Assembly (NCBI RefSeq): GCF_032118995.1
Contig: NC_092666.1
Coordinates: 4,166,501 to 4,230,500 of the forward strand
Reading direction: 5' to 3'
DNA from: Asterias amurensis
Lineage: Eukaryota > Echinodermata > Asteroidea > Forcipulatida > Asteriidae
Length of the DNA: 64,000 nucleotides
The translations under genes and the position numbers were made by a program. Positions 24,701 through 34,768 of this stretch are shown here, piece after piece (position 1 is the stretch's first letter; every line of letters begins with the position of its first letter). A model generated the notes under the pieces. The model ran no database searches and was not told the DNA's origin. It saw only the letters and a list, made by a program, of their open reading frames with translations.

Positions 24701-27700
24701 AGTATTACACGGTTGTACCCGCAAGTTCACTTTTACTGATAGTTTATTTTCATCCTTCACATCAAGGAAAGCTTCAAACATCACTTATTATTTACTTTAA
24801 TTACCTCTAATCAAAACTTCAACCTTTTTCTCAGGGGCGAGTTCTGATAAAGGACGGCCAAAGACAGACGGAGAATATCTACGTGGAACAGGTTCACGGT
24901 GAGTTCAAAAAGAGACTTTGGGACACTAGGTGGCAGCAGACTTGTACCAAGTATGACGTTGCTGAATCTGGATTATTTTGTGTATTTTATTACATGCAGG
25001 GGACAAGTTTGAGAATGTCATGATTTACAAAGTACAGACACAAGAGTTTCAACCTGGAGGAACAGAGCTTATGTGGGCAGGTAAACAGTTGACAATGATG
25101 AAACGGCCGTGTTTATAGTTTGCTGTAAAAACAAAAAAAGTGGTGGTCGTTTACCCGCTGGATTTTTTACAACATAGACTGGTCCGCTGTCTCAAATAAT
25201 TTTCCGATTGACTCATACACAAACGAGCCTTATTTATTATAGTCTGGTAACAATATTGATTGGCACACCTGGATCTAACATGCCTAACCTGTGCAGATAT
25301 TCATGGGTCTGCTCCTGGAATGTTGAAACACAATATTTAGACCATCTGAAAGACTGTGGGTTTGCTATCAGCTTCTCTCAGTATATGACCAGTGTGTTGA
25401 GATAAGCATTGCCAGTTTTGCACCCTTTGCGCACTTGAAGGTTTTAAAATGTGTTCAAAGGAGATCACAGGTTTACTTGATGATTACACACATTATAATA
25501 TGCACACGCAGCAACATACAGTAGAAAGTTCAGTTAACATGTGGTGTATGTGACTGACAAGCTACGTCACTACCGAGCAGACCAATCATAACGCAGAATT
25601 TGAAAGCTTACGTCACTGCAAGTATATCCATTTATTGGGCATGTAAGACCAGTGTCTGTCTTATGGGACAGTATCTGTGACTTTAACATCGCTTGCACCA
25701 TTCGCACATTGACGGAATAACAGTCTTATGTTTATGTTTCCAGGAGGTCACATCCCAGTTGACGGTATTACTAGACGGACATTGATCCAGGAGATATCTT
25801 CAACAGCTCGTATCACGCTCTTCTCTCTCGCCTCACTCGGCTCTGTCATGGGGTTGACGTTCCTCTTCATCAACATCAAATACAAACATAAGAGGTAGTA
25901 TAGTGGCTTGTTATGGCGCTCATACCCGTCACTCAGTGACGCTCAAGGTGCTTCAACATTCAGTATTTTCCTGCAAGGTGTGGGACCACGTGTTGAGTTA
26001 TGAGATATATTCCTTTTACATAGCTCCATGTTATCATGGTTTACAAAGTGCTGTGGCGCAATATGCAGCCAAGCAAACCAGGAACCAGAAGATGTCTCTC
26101 CTTTGAAGATGTCTCTCCTTTGTAGACACACTGAAACGAGACACCGGCTTGACCAGCGCTGAGGAACTACGCTCCTGCATTCTGAACCGGAACATCTGGA
26201 GAAAAATCACTGAGCAGGCTCGAGCTTCTAGATGACGCTCGACTTGATCGATTGAAACCAGGAACACCGGGCAAACCCCTTTGTGATATTAGGTGCACTG
26301 GGTCATTTAACGTGCGTTGTGACACAACACACGGGACCAACGGCTGTATGTCCCATCCGAAGAACGAAGCATCATGGTGAAGTGTATTGCTTAAGGACAC
26401 ATGTGTCTGCTGTTAGGACCAGGACCCGGTAGACCGTATATTAGGTCAATGTCATTTTTAGGTAGCTGCTTCAGCATTTCACTTCGTTGTTTCAATTCCG
26501 TAGTTTTTTCTTTCAATTCCAGAGCCATCAAGATGTCGAGCCCTTCCCTGAGTAACCTGACTGTAGTCGGTTGTCTGCTTCTCTACGCATCGGTCTTTGC
26601 CTTAGGATGGGATAAGACAGACCTGCCTGACTCGGCCATCGTCATCAAGTGCCATGTAAGCAATCATGCAGTATTATAACTGTTCAAACTCTCACTTAAT
26701 CAAACAAACTAAAGTCAGTTTCTGGTGATGACATCAAGACTTGTCTCTTTAGCTCCAAAAATGACGTGTCTTGCATATTATGATCACTATTATTAATCAA
26801 AACAATCTGAAGCTTTACCTTGAAACAAACCAATAGAGAGAAAACCGAGAGAGATACAGATTGAAAAACTATACTTTCGCCACCGCTTTGACTCCCTGGA
26901 CCTACATGTCAATGAGGGCGCTATACACACAAAGATTATTTTGGCATGCACTATAACCACCCATAAAGCTGTTGATATTTCTCGATGATTCCTCGCTGTT
27001 TCAGGTCGAGAGGATGCTGATATCTCTTGGACTATCTCTTGCCTTTGGTTCTGTCTTCATGAAGACATATCGGATACACGCAATCTTCGCTGTCGCCGTC
27101 AAGAAGTTCAAACAAATTGTAAGAGGACATAACAACACATAGAAATAATGTAAAACAGAAACTGTTTTAGAGACAACGGCAAAACGTTCCCCCATTTTTT
27201 GTCATCGGCCTCTAAAAATATTATCCACTGAGTAGTAGATAGAAAGCAACCAATCGGGTTACGTATGATGAGCCTGAGCACAAAATGTTGCGAGAAAACA
27301 ATGGAGTCTGCTGCCACCTAGTGTTTAAAGCTTGTCTATTAATGGTTGTACACTAGACACAATTCATCACAAGGCAGCGTTAACCTAGACTGGCCCCCTA
27401 AATTCCTTATCCGCGACAGGTATTGGTTCATGTATATATACACTATGACGTTAGATTTAACTGCAAATCTCCATAACCATGATGAAAAACCACGTGTAAT
27501 AATGATGCGAGGTCGGGTGCAACGGCAGATCTCTGGCAGGTATTGGTTCATGTATACACATGTACGTCAGATTTAAATGCGAATCTCCGGAATCATGACA
27601 AAGGCCAGATGATTATGTTAGTGATGGGCTCAACGGCAGAACTCCGACGTAATTCACGTAATTCACGAGCCTCGAAGTGTGACGTCAGATGGTTCAGGCA

Positions 27701-30700
27701 AGTGACATTCCGTCTTGTACCTGATCGCTTTTCCAATCATTTATGTTCAATCACTCAGGATCTACCAGACTGGAAACTTATCAGCGGCGTGTTGATGATT
27801 TCTGTCATTGATTGCGTCATTTTCCTCCTTTGGATTACGTTGGACACGACGTACGTGAACCAAACATTCTTAGAGGCACAGGTAAGTTTGGCTGGAAGAG
27901 AGACTAGCGTGAAACCAGACTTTCTGTTACTTCTCACCCAATTACACTTTTTATGTGCTGAGTTGTAGACCATGAGCTGTTCCTCATGCAGGCTGTATTC
28001 CACATACTGTATCTCTTTGGAAACGACTCCCTGCCTGGTGCATCCCTCCATCCTACAATTAGACTGTTTAAAGAGGAATATCAAATCCTACCTTCAACTC
28101 CCATGAGTTATTTTCTCAACAAATATTGTTTCTTCTTAAACCCCCATACCAAGAGTGGCTTTTAGCCTTGTTTGGGGCGATCATGCATTTATATAAAAAA
28201 AATATTTAAAAAAATAAATGAAAAAACTGTGAGCTAGTTGGTGTGGTGTCCACACAAAACTTTATGGAGGAACTTTCAGGTTTAAAATTATGGGAAGAAA
28301 ACCCCCACAGAATTATTCCAGGGAATACCAATGCAGTCAGGTATATGGACTGAAAACCCACTCCACTAGTGCCCCCGGTAGGATTCGAACCAGGGTCCAG
28401 AGGTGGAAGGCGAATAAAAATACTACCAAACGCTGACGTTAAGACGGTCCAGAAGCAACACTTGTTGTTCATGACATTTAACATATCAGACATAAACGCA
28501 AACAAACGAAGCCAACGTCCCTTGTTCGAAAACAAAGTCAAGGAAATGGTTTGCTGAATCCTTAAGACCAAAGTCCTAAATCAATACCAGTTTGGACGAG
28601 TACAACTCTGACACCATTTGCTGATGACATTTTAACAGCAGACACAACCAACCCCATAGTCCCTTGCTTGACAAAAAAGTCCTGTAGATTTGTTATCAAT
28701 GCAGAATCATTCTTTAATACAGCTTGATATAACAGAGCCCGAGAAGGAAATATTCAACGTCCCTGTGGTAAGGTACTGCACAAGTGATCATGCGCAGTAC
28801 TTCACAATGGCCCTCTACGGCTTGAAAGGTGTTCTGTTGACTTTTGGCCTCTTCTTAGCCTGGGAGACGAGAAACATTTGCATCTCACAGCTGAACGATA
28901 GTGAGTAGTCTTGAACTTATCATTCGAAAATACAATACATAAATCAAAAGGGAAACCGATATCCGACTAACTTAGTGTCAGTTGTAGAGTACAGGGTGAG
29001 ATATAAAAAAAAATTAAATGACACTCAAAACCCCAGTGAAGCACAATTTAAACAAGCATTATTCCCGCTCATTAGAAAAAGACAAAAATATGAAACATAT
29101 TGATAATTACTAAGAGAAGTTATGCCTGTTTAAGTGAAATGCTCATGTTTGTTCATGTGTCCATGCAGCTGTCAATGGATACGTTGCCTTGGATCGGTCG
29201 AGTTGGTCTTTGAAAAGCGTTAGTAACCGTTTGTTATGAAATGTATATAATTGGAAAGATATTTTAAAAGTAGAATATAATGATCCACACAAGTATCACT
29301 CGAAATAGCGTGGTTTTCCTTTTACCTCGACGACAAACACGGTCGGCCATATATGGGAGTAAAAATTTTACACACATTTTTCTATACATAAACAACTCGA
29401 CCGATCCAACTTGTTCCCTAAATCTAATCATTTAAAGTAGAGGGTATAAAACAGTAACTTAAATCTTTTGTAAAGTATTCCGTGGATAGCTTGCAAAATT
29501 AGTACCTTATTTCAAACAGAATGATCATTTTCTTTTTTAATGTTCTCATGTTTTGTTGTTTCTCTCCAATCATCATTTTTAGGCAAGTACATCGCAGCCT
29601 CTGTGTACATTGTCTCACTGACCATCGCTCTGACCGTTCCAACGATGACCATACTGGGTGATGACGTCAACATGACGTATGTGATTCCCTCAGCAGCCAT
29701 TGTGTTGGTAAACACAGTTGTGCTGTGCCTCAATTTCATACCAAAGGTATAGACTTAGTTTTTTTGTTCTTCCATTTTTAGTTTATAAACAAAATGGCTT
29801 CTAGACCCTCAAAGAAATTACTGTTGAAAATCATATGTTCTATTTTACTTTAAACAGAATAGTTTATCTTACATAAACTAGATTTAAGTAGATAGATTTT
29901 ACGTGACAAATGCGAAATGGTAATCATCCATAAACAAAATTACTCAACTGTAGAAAAGTCACAATTAAATGACATTTCCAGTTGAATTTAAAAAAAACCA
30001 AATTGTGATACAACTTTGTTGAACAATGTTGATGACAATCCTATACTATCAACATTTTAATTTAAATTCTCTAATTGTATTGCCTGTGGGTCCACCGGCT
30101 GTATGAGTGGCAAATCAAGTTCAATAGATCACATTTGCACCGAGGATAACAAACATTAATTTTGGTTTTACCATTATACACTGATGTGTGCTAGCACTGT
30201 ACACTCCGTACTTTCCAGAGCCATGTGGAAAAAACAGACGTTTAGTGGGATTCGAGTACTCCGGTACTTTCCAGAGCTATGTGGAAAAAAACAGACATCT
30301 GGTGGGATTCGAACCCGCAACCTTTGCAACTCTAGAGCAGTATCTTAGATATCTGAGATTGCCCAGTAGCTAGAGGCAGTTTAAATCCAGTGTAATTACA
30401 ATTTACTCTGACCCCTGACCTAATGACCCCTGACCTAATGACCCCTGACCTGATGACCCCTGACCTGGTGACCCCTTCAGTTCGTTTTTAATTGTTTTAC
30501 AGGTTTATCTGCTGGTAACTTTAGATGATCAAGGCATGCGTGTGAGTATGATTAATCCCCATGGTTACGGCAACACGTCAAAGAAGCAGGTTTCGGACCT
30601 ACGATCAAAACTCGAAAAGGTAAAACAAACCCTCATAAGATAAACTTCGCGCAGCCTTTCTGCAGACTGTTAATTACAATTTTGCCAAAAGCTCTCTGCG

Positions 30701-31632
30701 ATTTAAAATGGTAGGGACCTCTCTTTGAAACAATTTTCCCAATAATTTACAATTTGGTCAAACTTAGCAAATATTTCATTGAAACTACTGTAAAAGTCCC
30801 GTTATATGAGCCTTTCTTCATGCTGGGTCGTAAATCTGTCCTGTGCCACACCTTAATTACCAGGGCCCAGTTTAATAGAGCTGCTAAGCACAAAATTTTG
30901 CATAGCATAATATTTCTTCCTTGATAAAAACAGGATTACCAACCGAATTTCAATTTGTTGCATTTTCCTCGTTACTGGTATTCAGCTGTTGTTTGCTTTT
31001 CCTGAAAGTCACGATTGGTTGGCGACCCTGTTTTTATCAAGGAAGAAATTTCATGCTAAGCAATTTTTTGTGCTTAGCAGCTCTATGAAATTGGGCCAAG
31101 GGTTCATATTCAGCGCTCTGCTTACCGCTGAATTCTGCGCTTACGATCACGATTCCCCGCTTACATGCAAGCGCCGAATTTCTGTGCTAGCCTTATCAGC
31201 GTAAAAATGCCAAGCAACGTTGAGTATGCATGCGCAGAAGCCAAATTTCGCTGCTATAACCTGTAAACATGCTTGCCATAAGCGCCGATTCTGTGCTTAG
31301 GGTAAGCAGAGCCATGAAATCGGGCCCAGTGCTTACCAAATTAATGTTTGAATTGAACAAACAAGCAGTGTTCATTTTGGCTCCCTATACATTGTTTACC
31401 CTCCCCTTTTTCTGTGCACTTCACTGCTGAAATGTTTACACTTAATTTTAAAACTATCATTTAGCCTTTGAGAAAGATTCTGCTAGGGTGGAAACGCCAG
31501 GCCATTCACTTGTTTTGTGCAAAAACGATAATGCTAACAATTAGTCTCAATATTGTGTTTTTGTCTTATTATTTAATTCAGAGGCAGTATGAACTGCAGA
31601 TGCTATGTGCAAGGCTATCCAAGTGTGACTGA
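15511..31632 (+). CDS. GABA-B receptor subunit 2-like class C GPCR
   Basis: Visible exons: 15511-15792, 18593-18714, 20868-21035, 21572-21679, 22639-22707, 23366-~23593, 23952-24182, 24835-24898, 25000-25080, 25744-25894, 26523-26655, 27005-27118, 27759-27881, 28723-28900, 29583-29746, 30503-30619, 31582-31632. The order is signal peptide, Venus-flytrap ligand domain (LYIGGFF at the start, RLQDFSYSD near the end), seven membrane segments and a short cytoplasmic coiled coil. IKMSSP and FLAWETRN with QLNDSKYIAASVY resemble GABBR2 more than GABBR1. GABA-B2 is the partner subunit that couples to Gi/o. The tail ends about 55 residues after TM7, much shorter than vertebrate GABBR2. One exon between 15792 and 18593 (phase 0 in, phase 1 out) was not found, and the donor of exon 6 is unclear. 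Family is certain; subtype is likely. Confidence 0.85.
15918..16200 (+). repeat. tRNA-derived SINE family L
   Basis: GTGGGTTCGAGAGTCGTGAC then GGATGGGACGTAAAGCCGTT. It lies in receptor intron 1. Confidence 0.7.
17133..17310. repeat. Foldback repeat in a receptor intron
   Basis: GAGTGCCGCGTTTTGGCGAC is answered by GGTCACCAAAACGCACTC across about 165 bp. Confidence 0.65.
18150..18610. repeat. Tandem array of ~165-190-bp units abutting a receptor exon
   Basis: Three diverged units share TTGTAGAAYGCCARTCCAGC, TCACAAACATCTTTAT and GATCTACAAAAAGTGACAAA. The last unit supplies the presumed acceptor at 18591-18592. Confidence 0.65.
18593..18714 (+). CDS. GABA-B-like receptor exon: lobe 1 ligand-pocket strand
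   Basis: Reads LVNAEPPIVMAWGPLYSIEA, ending YNLVQ before GTTAGT. It aligns with the family segment that normally carries a GCS/GVCS ligand-contact motif, here replaced by GPLYS. The acceptor CCAGCCCAG lies inside the last unit of a tandem repeat, so the exon start is less certain than the rest. Confidence 0.65.
18750..18900. repeat. Foldback repeat family J
   Basis: TGGGAGACTTTCATGACGC then GGTGGCAGCAGAC, answered by GTCTGCTGCCACC and GTCTCCCA. Another copy lies at 31776-31938; fragments at 24909, 27302 and 45396. Confidence 0.8.
19811..20095. repeat. MITE family A, degraded
   Basis: Contains GACCAGTTCTCACTTGGTGT; the right end is lost. Confidence 0.55.
20273..20663. repeat. Foldback MITE family B, full length
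   Basis: TTAA flanks AGGAACACGTTGCCTTGGAT ... AAGGCAACGTGTTCCT on both sides, with near-perfect arms around AAATTTTTACTCCC. Confidence 0.9.
20868..21035 (+). CDS. GABA-B-like receptor exon: lobe 1 to lobe 2
   Basis: The exon has 56 codons including YPYTVMALHRD and FFKRVGWRRVAFIYEE, which match the family pattern FFRT...WGWKKI. The acceptor follows TTTCTTTCCTCACTGAG and the donor is GTAAGT. It is phase 0 on both sides. Confidence 0.85.
21106..21430. repeat. MITE family D, interrupted
   Basis: TTTAAAGGAACTGGAAAGAA ... TTGATAAGAAATAAATG with an unrelated ~150-bp stretch (21160-21310) inserted. Confidence 0.55.
21572..21679 (+). CDS. GABA-B-like receptor exon: lobe 2
   Basis: The exon has 36 codons, from YVDHFRKLVEAADGQIVAEE to HLLNLK. 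Acceptor TTGCAG; donor GTGCTC, a weak match, but phase 0 continuity into RQDARIILYSF supports it. Confidence 0.8.
21825..21968. repeat. Dispersed repeat family R
   Basis: CTGGCAAGTAGATACACACA and TTTTCAGAACTGAGAAGTCT recur at 24295-24520 in the same gene, and partly near 59277. Confidence 0.6.
22639..22707 (+). CDS. GABA-B-like receptor exon: RQDARIILYSF segment
   Basis: The exon has 23 codons (RQDARIILYSFNRERHFVQL and FCQ). RxDARII and the FC pair are family hallmarks. It is flanked by TTTTAG and GTAATG. Confidence 0.85.
23366..23593 (+). CDS. GABA-B-like receptor exon with unresolved 3' end
   Basis: The acceptor TTGAAATAG is followed by AYLAGMYGAKYVWIRRVGKT and CTQEQLNTAAN. The frame stays open to NCVSE and then hits TAG at 23594. 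The next exon needs a phase-0 donor, but the best consensus donor (AGA|GTAGGT) is phase 2. Phase-0 candidates (TGC|GTTTCA, GTG|GTACAG) are weak. A truncated SINE begins right after the TAG, so the original donor may have been displaced. Confidence 0.7.
23597..23925 (+). repeat. 5'-truncated SINE family L directly after a receptor exon
   Basis: The body starts at GTGTTCTGTCGTGACATCC without its tRNA head, immediately after the exon's in-frame TAG. Confidence 0.75.
23952..24182 (+). CDS. GABA-B-like receptor exon: APYIYDGIIAIALAL and RLQDFSYSD
   Basis: The exon has 77 codons after TCTCTGCAG, with donor GTAAAA. IYDGI and LQDFSYSD correspond to AYDGIW and IQDFNYTD in the GABBR2 ligand domain. 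Confidence 0.88.
24835..25080 (+). CDS. Two short GABA-B-like receptor exons before TM1 (24835-24898, 25000-25080)
   Basis: The exons read GRVLIKDGQRQTENIYVEQV, then DKFENVMIYKVQ and ending GGTELMWAG. Both junctions are phase 1. The 101-bp intron between them contains a fragment of the GGTGGCAGCAGAC foldback family at about 24909-24945. Confidence 0.85.
25744..29746 (+). CDS. GABA-B-like receptor heptahelical domain (six exons)
   Basis: 25744-25894 carries TM1 (ITLFSLASLGSVMGLTFLF). 26523-26655 carries TM2 (LSNLTVVGCLLLYASVFALG). 27005-27118 carries TM3 with the conserved FMKTYRIHAIF. 27759-27881 carries TM4. 28723-28900 carries the second extracellular loop cysteine (YCTS) and TM5 (ALYGLKGVLLTFGLFLAWET). 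29583-29746 carries TM6 and TM7, ending NFIPK. All splice phases agree. The TM3 exon pairs a cysteine (KCH just before it) with the loop cysteine, as is usual for the family. Confidence 0.88.
25900..26405 (-). repeat. SINE family L interrupted by a LINE 3' end
   Basis: SINE body lies on the minus strand at 25900-26085 and 26255-26405. The 169-bp insert is described separately. Confidence 0.75.
26086..26254 (+). mobile_element. 5'-truncated LINE 3' end with 11-bp target duplication
   Basis: Flanked by AAACCAGGAAC at 26075-26085 and 26255-26265. One frame ends VDTLKRDTGLTSAEELRSC then NRNIWRKITEQARASR and a stop. This resembles the C-terminus of non-LTR reverse transcriptases (W..L..D ... R..WR). 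A GATTGA-like tail follows. The clade is unknown. Confidence 0.55.
27409..27655. repeat. Tandem duplication, ~125-bp unit, in a receptor intron
   Basis: GGCAGGTATTGGTTCATGTA and CAGATTTAAATGCGAATCTC-type blocks occur twice. Confidence 0.7.
29174..29412. repeat. Foldback MITE family B, degraded
   Basis: ACGTTGCCTTGGATCGGTCG to CAACTCGACCGATCC, with the second arm mostly lost. Confidence 0.7.
30409..30475. repeat. 15-bp minisatellite of DR1-type hormone-receptor half-sites
   Basis: TGACCCCTGACCTAA is repeated about 4.5 times, 28 bp before a receptor exon. Each unit reads AGGTCAGGGGTCA on the other strand. Confidence 0.8.
30503..31632 (+). CDS. GABA-B-like receptor cytoplasmic coiled-coil tail (two exons)
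   Basis: 30503-30619 and 31582-31632 encode a short basic tail and KKQVSDLRSKLEK joined to RQYELQMLCARLSKCD, then TGA. The heptad-like leucines recall the coiled coil through which GABA-B subunits dimerise. No long disordered C-terminus follows. Confidence 0.8.
30863..31330. repeat. Foldback family E element followed by a related foldback
   Basis: 30863-31097 runs GGGCCCAGTTTAATAGAGCT ... AGCTCTATGAAATTGGGCC. 31099-31329 is a second inverted pair ending GAGCCATGAAATCGGGCCC. Confidence 0.75.
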
Positions 31633-31768
31633 ATGAAATAATTGCTACACCAACACGAGTGCAACAATTTCCTTGAAATTTGAGGGTCGTAACTAAAAGA
31701 CACATGCACAAGGAACTTAAAGCGAGAAATCTAAACTGTAATAATCACGCACATTATGTAATATGTAT

Positions 31769-31774
31769 AATAAA
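31769..31774 (+). terminator. Polyadenylation signal of the GABA-B-like receptor
   Basis: AATAAA lies 137 nt after the stop codon, directly before a foldback repeat (31776-31938). Confidence 0.5.
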
Positions 31775-31775
31775 G

Positions 31776-31938
31776 ACTTTCTGGGATGATAGGTGGCCGC
31801 AGACTTAACACTAACAGGGTAAAGCCATTGTTCTCAGAATTATGCGCATGTTCAGAATAACATAATTCCATAAAAAATGGAAATCTACCCGGTATTACTA
31901 TTAGTCTGCTGCCACCTAGCGTTGGAAAGTCTCCCATT
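31776..31938. repeat. Foldback repeat family J, full length
   Basis: GACTTTCTGGGATGATAGGT and CACCTAGCGTTGGAAAGTC flank it. It follows the receptor poly(A) signal. Confidence 0.75.
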
Positions 31939-32610
31939 AGGGTTTTAAAAGCACATGTACAATATATTTACTGGTCTGGTATTCAGCTAATCTTTTCATG
32001 AACAGCACGTTGTCTGCTTAATTTAAAAGCAACATATTAACTTAAGTAACTCTGCAAACATGGGCCCAGTGCTAAGGTGTTACTGCTAAGCATGCCAAGT
32101 GAATTACTAGCTTGTGCTGCTGTATGACCATGACCAAGGCTCATTTTCAAATGCCTCGCTGTCCCAACTTTAATGTACGTGGTTAACATGTATTTTATTA
32201 TCTGATTCTGGCTATAAAAGTATTGTAACTCGGCAAAAAGGTGTCACGAGCGTTTACAGAGGTTTTGAAAGTTGTGTGGTACAAAAAACAAAGGAAACTG
32301 AACTGAAGTTATTGCTTACCAACGACCAGAAAATGTTGATATCAACGACCGAAAATGTATCGTTCCGAAAGAGGCCCAATTCTGAACGTTACATAATCTG
32401 CTCTACAGATACAATACATACTTCTAGAAACTATAAGGCTCGTTTCTAGAGGTACACTACATACACAACCGGACCAGTGACAGCCAAAACAACTTGGAAT
32501 TTGAGGCTCACGCACGGCACGGCACGGGCGGGAAACTTCCATTTTTCTAGTTTCTAATAAATTCTAGGATAGGAAGTACGTTAGTCGTAACAAATTCAAG
32601 TGAAACTTAC

Positions 32611-32747
32611 CGAATTCCCGCCCCAGGAACTTCCAGACGAGTCGAAGCTTCCTTCACCTCACTGTTTCCCTCGTATTCCCACAGCAAATGCCTCCACAGA
32701 ATTTTTTTTGACAGTCCGTGCACTTTGAGTCTCATGGGGGCCGCCAT
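32611..32747 (-). CDS. Candidate first coding exon of an unrecognised minus-strand gene
   Basis: On the minus strand AAGATGGCGGC opens a 45-codon reading frame. It begins MAAPMRLKVHGLSKKILWRH, contains LLWEYEGNSEVKEAS, and ends in a canonical donor, CG|GTAAGTTTC. The start fits Kozak and the YY1-type motif seen at many housekeeping promoters, and the local sequence is GC-rich. I do not recognise the protein and found no second exon. It would run toward, and possibly antisense to, the 3' end of the receptor gene. Confidence 0.5.
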
Positions 32748-33470
32748 CTTTAATGATCTGAAGCGAGATTCTCATATGAATTATTCATGTTATTTTGGTC
32801 ACGTGTACGCATACGTCCCTGGATTTTAGCAAATTTGCATTGGGCGTGTCTTTATTACGAGTTCTCATTGGTTAAATAGTGACTTCGTTGTAAAAGAAGG
32901 CGTGATTCACCAACGGAGTGGGTGACGTCTCAACCTCGTCCCCTAGGGGGTGTGTCGATCAGTACGAAGTTGACATGACCGCTACGTTCAAATTGGAAAC
33001 AATGTTGAAAATAAAGAAAACCATGAGGACGAGGTTGGTGACGTCGGGCTGTTTTTATCGGTGTGTGTGGAAGACGAGGGCGAGATAAGTGTTCATTAAA
33101 AACCATGTTATCAAAACATGAATTTAAAAGAATTATGTTTTGGTCGTTGTGATTTAGGTGAATAATCAGTGATATTTTGGGGGCCGTTCAAGTGCATATT
33201 TACATAGCAGCTTTTTTAATTTAAGCCCCGCCCCCCCCATCCCACAACAAAGATAAAATTATGTGTCAAGTACATGTTTTAAAAGTTCACCTATGAGGCA
33301 TCCTTGGTTTCATTACCAGAAATATTACCGTATAATAAAAAAGGAGATGAAGCAGACCGTATTGTTTTAATCTTTGTGCTTTAATAGACAACAACAAAAC
33401 CAGTGCAATATAATAATTAGATTCTGAAATTTAAAGATCGTGATTTGTTTAAATAATTGTTTATTTAATA
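32748..33470. other. Intergenic region without recognised genes
   Basis: Upstream of the 32611-32747 exon. Contains CpG-containing sequence (32930-33070) and otherwise AT-rich DNA. No exon was seen. Confidence 0.5.
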
Positions 33471-33474
33471 GAGT

Positions 33475-34658
33475 TTAAAGGCACTGGACACTATTGGTCA
33501 TAAAAGCAATGGAGAGCTGTTGATAGTATAACACATTGTGAGAAAAGGCTCCCTCTCAAGCAACCTAGTTTTTGAGAAAGTTGTTTTTTCTCACACACTC
33601 GAAATATTTGCATTTTATATATAAAAAATACTTCAACCCTGCAGCAGTTTGTAGGCAGCCGAAAAATTAAATTATGCGTCAAGTGTTTTTCTTTCATCTC
33701 AGTTACGATGACCATTATTGAGTCCAAGACTGGTCTTTCCAATTACCAATAATGTCCAGCGCCTTTAAGAAACACTTTAAAAGGCGGACAGGATAGTATA
33801 AAATATTGTGAGAAACAGCTCCCTCTGAAGTAACCTAGTTTTTGAAAAAAAGAGGTTAATTTCTCACCCACTCAAATGATTATTTGCATTTTGATAAAAG
33901 ACTTCAGGCCTGAAGCAATTTGTAGGCATCTGAAACCCCACAAGTTAACGTGTGTGACAAAGGTGTTTTTCTTTCATTATCTCCTGCAAATAAGCCAAAC
34001 TTTTCACAGGTTTATTATATCGTGCAAATGTTGGAATACACCAAGTGAGAAAACTGGTCTGGGACAATTACCAATAGTGTCTTGTGTCTTTAAGAAACAC
34101 TTAGAAAGGCGGACAGGAAATAAGTATATTATTTCGCAACAGATCATGCTTTGTTTTAATAATTGTTTATCTATGAGAGATTAAAAGAACTTGACACTTG
34201 GTAATAATACACAAATTATAATATTTGCACAAAAAATTACTCCGGGTATCGGACAATGGGAAGCTGTTGATGGTATAGAACATTGTGAGAAACGGCTCAC
34301 ACTGATCGAAGTAACATAGTTTTTGAGAAAGTGGTAATTTCTCACCCACTCAAATATTACTTGCATCTGAAACGTTGTGAGAAACGGCTCCCTCTGAAAT
34401 GCAGTTTTCTAGAAAGAAGTAATTTTCCACGAATTTGATTTCGAGACCTCAGATTTAGAATTCGAGGTCTCGCAATTAACCATCTAAACGCACACAACTT
34501 CGTGTGACAATGGAGGTTTTTTTTTCATTATTATCTCGCAACTTAGACGACCGATTGAACTCAAATTTCCACAGGTTTGTTATTTTATGCATATGTTGAG
34601 ATACACCAAATGAGAAGGCTTGTCTTTGACAATTACCAATAGTGTCCAGGGTCTTTAA
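33475..34658. repeat. Three consecutive family A MITE copies
   Basis: Copies lie at about 33475-33768, 33776-34093 and 34181-34658. Each carries CGGCTCCCTCTGAAGT-type core and TTAA ends. The third is compound, with the core repeated near 34377. Confidence 0.7.
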
Positions 34659-34762
34659 CAATGACAGTTGTGACCTCACACGAAGTTGTAAACTCAATGG
34701 AACAGCTCATTTAGTTTGTATGTTTTTAGGCAATAAAGTTCCAGTTGAAAAGTCAAAAAGTC

Positions 34763-34768
34763 TTTATT
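34763..34768 (-). terminator. Polyadenylation signal overlapping the GPCR stop codon
   Basis: On the minus strand GAATAAAG holds both the stop (TAA, 34766-34764) and the hexamer AATAAA. I saw no other minus-strand AATAAA in the next ~150 bp. Confidence 0.45.

Noticed and set aside
31777..31937. Extra receptor exon after the stop codon
   Set aside because: The sequence is a foldback repeat present elsewhere and follows the poly(A) signal.
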